A stretch of DNA of 39,062 nt from Actinomycetospora chiangmaiensis DSM 45062 (GTDB lineage: Bacteria; Actinomycetota; Actinomycetes; Mycobacteriales; Pseudonocardiaceae). The stretch spans positions 100,554 through 139,615 of the forward strand of contig NZ_KB903217.1 of assembly GCF_000379625.1 (NCBI RefSeq), in the 5' to 3' direction. Position 1 is the stretch's first letter; every line of letters starts with the position of its first letter. A program made the translations under genes and the position numbers. A model generated the notes under the pieces. The model searched no databases, was not told the origin of the DNA, and saw only the letters and a program-made list of their open reading frames with translations. Shown here one piece after another: positions 38,398 through 39,062 of this stretch.

Positions 38398-38404
38398 GCC
38401 GGTC

Positions 38405-38883
38405 ATGCGGATCCGGCGCGCGACTCCCGACGATCTCGACGACCTGCTCGGGCTCGCGTCGGCCCTGTTCGCCGAGGACGGCGGCTCCCGGGACCCGGAC
38501 ACGGACGTCGACTGGCCGCGCACCCATGGCCGTCCCTACTACGCCGGCCTGGTGCGCGATCCCCGGTCGCTGGTTCTCCTCGTCGAGACGGACCAGGGCA
38601 TCGTCGGGTTCGTGAGCGGTCGGCTGGCCGATCACGACGTCCTCAGGCCCGGAGTCGTCGGCGCGGAACTGGAGAGCATGTTCGTGACCGCTGCCTGGCG
38701 GTCCCGAGGTGCGGGCCGCGCTCTCGCCGAGCACTTCCGGCGATGGGCCTCGAGCATGGCGCCACGGAAACTACGGTCACCGCTCACGCCCGGAACGTCG
38801 CCGCTCTGCGCTTCTACCGGGCGCAGGGCTTCGACGATCACAAGGTCGTTCTCCATCGGCCGCTTCTGGCATCGGGTGGCTAG
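38405..38883 (+). pseudogene. GNAT-family N-acetyltransferase interrupted by a frameshift
   Basis: ATG 38405 begins a good GNAT domain: MRIRRATPDDLDDLLGLASA, IVGFVSGRLADHD, ELESMFVTAAWRSRGAGRAL (motif A) and HFRRW near codon 116. Around 38745-38748 (TGGGCC) the matching protein jumps to the -1 frame. There it continues as GLEHGATETTVTAHARNVAA, then LRFYRAQGFDDHKVVLHRPL, and stops at TAG 38881-38883. Adding one G to the GGG run would restore a protein of normal length, about 160 residues. Without it the original frame runs on into meaningless sequence. This is either a genuine disabling mutation or a homopolymer sequencing error; no slippery heptamer is visible. Confidence 0.85.
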
Positions 38884-39062
38884 AAGGGCGGGTCGCTGTC
38901 GTGGGGGTCGGGCGGCTGGTGGTGCTGTTGGCGTCTCCGGTTGTCGAGGTCGTGCAGGGTCGCTCGCTGAGCGTCGGTGAGGTGGCCGTGGCGGTCGGTT
39001 CTGGGCCGCCAGGGTGTCGGGATGCGGGGTTCGCCGCGGGTGTCGGTGATGCCGTGGTCGTA
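38880..39062 (-). CDS. 3' end of an unidentified gene
   Basis: The minus strand is open from the right edge to a TAG at 38882-38880, giving 60 residues with mostly G/C third positions. The visible C-terminus begins YDHGITDTRGEPRIPTPWRP, contains LTDAQRATLHDLDNRRRQQH and ends HDSDPPF; it is hydrophilic and rich in His, Gln, Arg and Asp. This composition would suit the tail of a DUF222/HNH-type or other mobile nuclease, but that is only a guess. Its stop shares the CTAG tetranucleotide with the convergent GNAT pseudogene. Codons such as AGA, CGA and CAA are commoner than in the neighbours. Confidence 0.45.
   Translation of the reverse strand, partial: YDHGITDTRGEPRIPTPWRPRTDRHGHLTDAQRATLHDLDNRRRQQHHQPPDPHDSDPPF

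Noticed and set aside
38084..38404. Upstream extension of the second GNAT frame.
   Set aside because: It overlaps the lipoprotein peptidase start region on the other strand; ATG 38405 begins the conserved GNAT N-terminus.
38405..38883. Programmed -1 ribosomal frameshifting in the GNAT gene.
   Set aside because: No slippery heptamer or downstream pseudoknot is apparent near 38745; mutation or sequencing error is simpler.

Overview
The window looks like chromosome from a very G+C-rich actinobacterium, most likely Pseudonocardiales (Pseudonocardia or Actinomycetospora type). The reasons are the near-exclusive G/C at third codon positions, frequent GTG starts, the fhaA-fhaB-pstP-rodA-pbpA-pknA-pknB block, crgA, and ppiA beside a CwsA-like gene, an arrangement known from the dnaA/gyrA-proximal region of mycobacteria and relatives. 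No tRNA, rRNA, CRISPR array, insertion sequence or prophage is visible, and no gene-free stretch exceeds 300 bases.

Region 1 (1-8.8 kb, all +) is a tightly coupled Ser/Thr-phosphorylation and cell-elongation operon: two FHA adaptors (FhaA partial, FhaB), phosphatase PstP, SEDS glycosyltransferase RodA, transpeptidase PbpA, and kinases PknA and PknB. Successive genes mostly share start/stop bases. PknB has four PASTA repeats and PknA has one PASTA-like repeat. The operon ends in 19-bp tandem repeats and a perfect hairpin facing a glutamine amidotransferase gene (trpG/pabA).

Region 2 (9.6-13 kb) holds division and envelope genes: crgA, a PH-domain membrane protein whose 3' end overlaps a rhomboid protease gene on the other strand, the cyclophilin ppiA, and a repeat-rich CwsA-like membrane protein. 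After this the known synteny stops.

Region 3 (13-20.5 kb) is accessory: an EspC-like plus DUF1023 hydrolase pair, a Mug-type DNA glycosylase behind twin palindromes, a hydroxyacid-oxoacid transhydrogenase-like alcohol dehydrogenase with a small novel protein, a Zn alcohol dehydrogenase/DinB operon, and two tandem SCO6745-family paralogues.

Region 4 (20.5-25.6 kb) is a carotenoid-tailoring and membrane group: CruF-type hydratase, GT2 glycosyltransferase and CrtI/CrtD-type desaturase, then a CDP-alcohol phosphatidyltransferase and a YihY-type membrane protein. Phytoene synthase is absent here, so the earlier pathway steps must be elsewhere.

Region 5 (25.6-34.1 kb, all +) is oxidative catabolism: quinone reductase, an orphan protein, a ChoD-type GMC oxidoreductase behind a large dyad, dipeptidase E, a cytosine-deaminase-like amidohydrolase lacking two key residues, a 980-aa FAD/Fe-S D-2-hydroxyacid dehydrogenase and a DUF5313 protein.

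Region 6 (34.1-39 kb) contains a TetR regulator divergent from a FAD monooxygenase with two operator-like boxes between them, a GNAT gene and a lipoprotein peptidase in one operon, a second GNAT gene broken by a frameshift, and the 3' end of an unidentified gene.

Recurrent features are apparently leaderless starts (a TANNNT box a few bases before ATG/GTG), convergent genes that either overlap or are separated by perfect hairpins, and in-gene tandem duplications. I did not find a clearly new multi-gene system. The strongest leads are the repeated ppiA stop codon, the expanded CwsA-like helix, the altered amidohydrolase active site, the overprinted gene ends and the two operator regions.
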